From NCBI GenBank assembly GCA_030632035.1, contig DAOVJZ010000071.1:1-7246 (forward strand): DNA of 7,246 bases, read 5' to 3'. Position 1 is the stretch's first letter. Each line of letters starts with the position of its first letter. Positions 6,167 through 7,246 of this stretch are shown here, one piece after another. The position numbers and the translations under genes were made by a program. This DNA is from Granulosicoccaceae bacterium (GTDB lineage Bacteria; Pseudomonadota; Gammaproteobacteria; DAOVJZ01). The notes beneath the pieces were generated by a model. The model saw nothing but the letters and a program-made list of their open reading frames with translations, made no database searches and was not told the origin of the DNA.

Positions 6167-6914
6167 GACAATTCCTTTTGGCCAGTTCAGGGTGTTGTAG
6201 CATGTCACCAATGGCCATGGTTTCGATCATTGCCGCACCTTTGTTTGCCAGCTCCAGCGCCAGAACCGGATCAGTAATTTCATACAAACACCATTGCCAG
6301 TCACCTGACCACATTGGGCTTTTACCTTTTGGCAATTTTTTATAATTACAAAACAGATAGTCCGGTGATAATGATTGTGCATGTTGTAATGCAGTCTCAC
6401 CCCATTCCCTGATTACCCAGCCAATGGGGGCAGAGTGATTAATGTGTACATAACGCAGGGCGGCATCATCATAGGAAATCAGTACTGCACGATCCCTGAC
6501 AGGTGCGAGTATTTTCATGACCAAATCAACCACCATGTAGGCACCGAATTGTTCCATGCTTTCTTCTTTTAATTCAACAAAGATGGTTACTTGTGGCCAT
6601 TGCAAAAGTAACTCCACCAGTTGTAAAAGTGTTGGTACAGGTTCATCACTGAACGTATCACCAAACCGATCTGTTTCACTTGCGTAAAAAGACGATAATT
6701 GCTCTGCTGTGATGTTGTGTATGTTTTCCGGATGGCCTGTTGTCCTGAGCAGATTATCATCATGGAGGAGTACCGGCTCTCCATCGGACGTCATCTGTAT
6801 ATCTATTTCGATATAACACGCACCGGCTTTCAATGCCGCTTCGACAGCAGACAAGGTGTTTTCAGGATAACGACTGGCATATCCCCTGTGTGCGACCAGA
6901 AAAGGTATTTCCAT
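6159..6914 (-). CDS. ugpQ: Glycerophosphodiester phosphodiesterase (cytoplasmic UgpQ type)
   Basis: This enzyme hydrolyses glycerophosphodiesters from phospholipid breakdown to glycerol-3-phosphate plus an alcohol. The 251 residues form a single GDPD TIM-barrel domain with no signal peptide, matching cytoplasmic UgpQ. The catalytic pattern is complete: H9-R10-G11 in VAHRGYASRYPENTL, E36 and D38 in YIEIDIQMTSDG, H51 in PVLLHDDNL, and E114 and K116 in FVELKEES. The ATG at 6914 gives the usual N-terminus with the HRG motif near residue 10. However, no Shine-Dalgarno sequence is visible, and a 13-bp hairpin ends 10 nt upstream. The stop overlaps the likely start of glpD, whose product consumes the glycerol-3-phosphate, so the pair works as one salvage unit. 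Confidence 0.93.
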   Translation of the reverse strand: MEIPFLVAHRGYASRYPENTLSAVEAALKAGACYIEIDIQMTSDGEPVLLHDDNLLRTTGHPENIHNITAEQLSSFYASETDRFGDTFSDEPVPTLLQLVELLLQWPQVTIFVELKEESMEQFGAYMVVDLVMKILAPVRDRAVLISYDDAALRYVHINHSAPIGWVIREWGETALQHAQSLSPDYLFCNYKKLPKGKSPMWSGDWQWCLYEITDPVLALELANKGAAMIETMAIGDMLQHPELAKRNCLG

Positions 6915-6924
6915 ATTAGGAAAG

Positions 6925-6957
6925 AGTACTCCATCAAGTATGTATTGATGGAATACT
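6925..6957 (-). terminator. 13-bp hairpin in the receiver-gene to ugpQ gap (possible terminator or translational control)
   Basis: The arms 6925-6937 and 6945-6957 form a 13-bp stem in the minus-strand RNA with one G-U pair and a 7-nt loop. The stem starts inside the stop codon of the upstream gene (6958-6956) and is followed by CTTTCCTAATATG, a poor U tract, so termination would be weak. It occupies nearly the whole gap before ugpQ and the place where a ribosome site should be. Confidence 0.5.
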
Positions 6958-7246
6958 AGATCATATACAGGGCACTGGTAGTAATTTCGTGTAAATTCCG
7001 GGGCAGGTTGATGTCTTTTCTGAGAATGTAATCCGGTTTGATAAGGTCAGAGGAGGGAATCTCATCTTTCGATGTCAGTAGAATGGTTTTTAAATCCTTC
7101 GAAGGAGAACTGGACATTTTAATCGCTGCGATCAGACCAATACCATTGAGTGTTTTTACTTCCATTGAGGTAATGAGTAAATCAAACTGGCTTCGTAACA
7201 AAAGCTCCAGTGCCTGAAAGCCATCATCAATCACTGATATGCGTAA
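6956..7246 (-). CDS. Response-regulator receiver-like domain, C-terminal fragment (5' end off the right edge)
   Basis: The frame is open to the window edge, giving 96 residues followed by TAG. Its form resembles the second half of a CheY-like receiver: IDDGFQALELLLRSQFDLLITSMEV (strand 3 region), LNGIGLIAAIK, TILLTSKD (strand 4 with the conserved T/S) and YILRKD (conserved lysine on strand 5). The position normally held by the phospho-acceptor Asp (TD.EMP) is Ser27 of the fragment, in LLITSMEVK. The proline after the lysine is also replaced, by Asp. It therefore looks like an atypical receiver that would not be phosphorylated in the normal way. The N-terminal part with the acidic pair is not in the window, and any extra domain would lie upstream. 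Translation could not be assigned to a named protein. It lies 41 nt upstream of ugpQ on the same strand. Confidence 0.6.
   Translation of the reverse strand, partial: LRISVIDDGFQALELLLRSQFDLLITSMEVKTLNGIGLIAAIKMSSSPSKDLKTILLTSKDEIPSSDLIKPDYILRKDINLPRNLHEITTSALYMI

Noticed and set aside
6167..6211. Longer GlpD start at TTG 6211
   Set aside because: It would overlap ugpQ by 53 nt with no ribosome site and add residues before the FAD motif. The TTG at 6166 has AAAGGA at good spacing.
7234..7234. GTG at 7234 as the start of a complete 92-residue protein
   Set aside because: The frame stays open to the window edge, and the sequence begins in the middle of a receiver-like fold, so the gene is simply cut by the window.

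Overview
The window is a stretch of bacterial chromosome in which every convincing gene lies on the minus strand. It most likely comes from a chemolithotrophic sulfur-oxidizing bacterium, probably a gammaproteobacterium. The sulfur assignment rests on a complete dissimilatory set of ATP sulfurylase (sat) and APS reductase (aprB, aprA), whose motifs are intact. The gammaproteobacterial placement is an inference from gene style and the ugpQ/glpD neighbourhood. A sulfate reducer carrying the same enzymes cannot be fully excluded from this window alone.

Read in the direction of transcription (high to low coordinates), the layout is as follows. (1) The 3' end of a response-regulator-like receiver domain enters from the right edge (7246-6956). 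(2) A 13-bp hairpin fills the short gap before ugpQ, a glycerophosphodiester phosphodiesterase. (3) ugpQ overlaps a short-form glpD (FAD glycerol-3-phosphate dehydrogenase) that probably starts at a TTG codon. (4) A 367-bp gene-free region holds a perfect 18-bp inverted repeat, a related 15-bp palindrome and the sat leader. (5) sat is followed by a 187-bp interval made almost entirely of nested tandem repeats, including two copies of a terminator-like hairpin. (6) aprB and aprA come next, with a strong terminator after aprA. (7) A YkgJ-family cysteine-cluster protein runs off the left edge.

The genes form two functional groups. In UgpQ-GlpD, a glycerophosphodiester is hydrolysed to glycerol-3-phosphate, which GlpD oxidises to dihydroxyacetone phosphate with electrons passing to quinone. 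In AprBA-Sat, sulfite plus AMP is oxidised to APS, and Sat converts APS and pyrophosphate to sulfate and ATP, giving substrate-level phosphorylation in a sulfur oxidizer. The membrane electron partner of AprBA (AprM or QmoABC) is not in the window.

I see no clearly new multi-gene system. The most unusual items are regulatory DNA: the duplicated terminator-like hairpin inside the sat-aprBA unit, and the palindromes upstream of sat. The receiver domain without its phospho-acceptor aspartate and the GlpD without its C-terminal domain are secondary points of interest.
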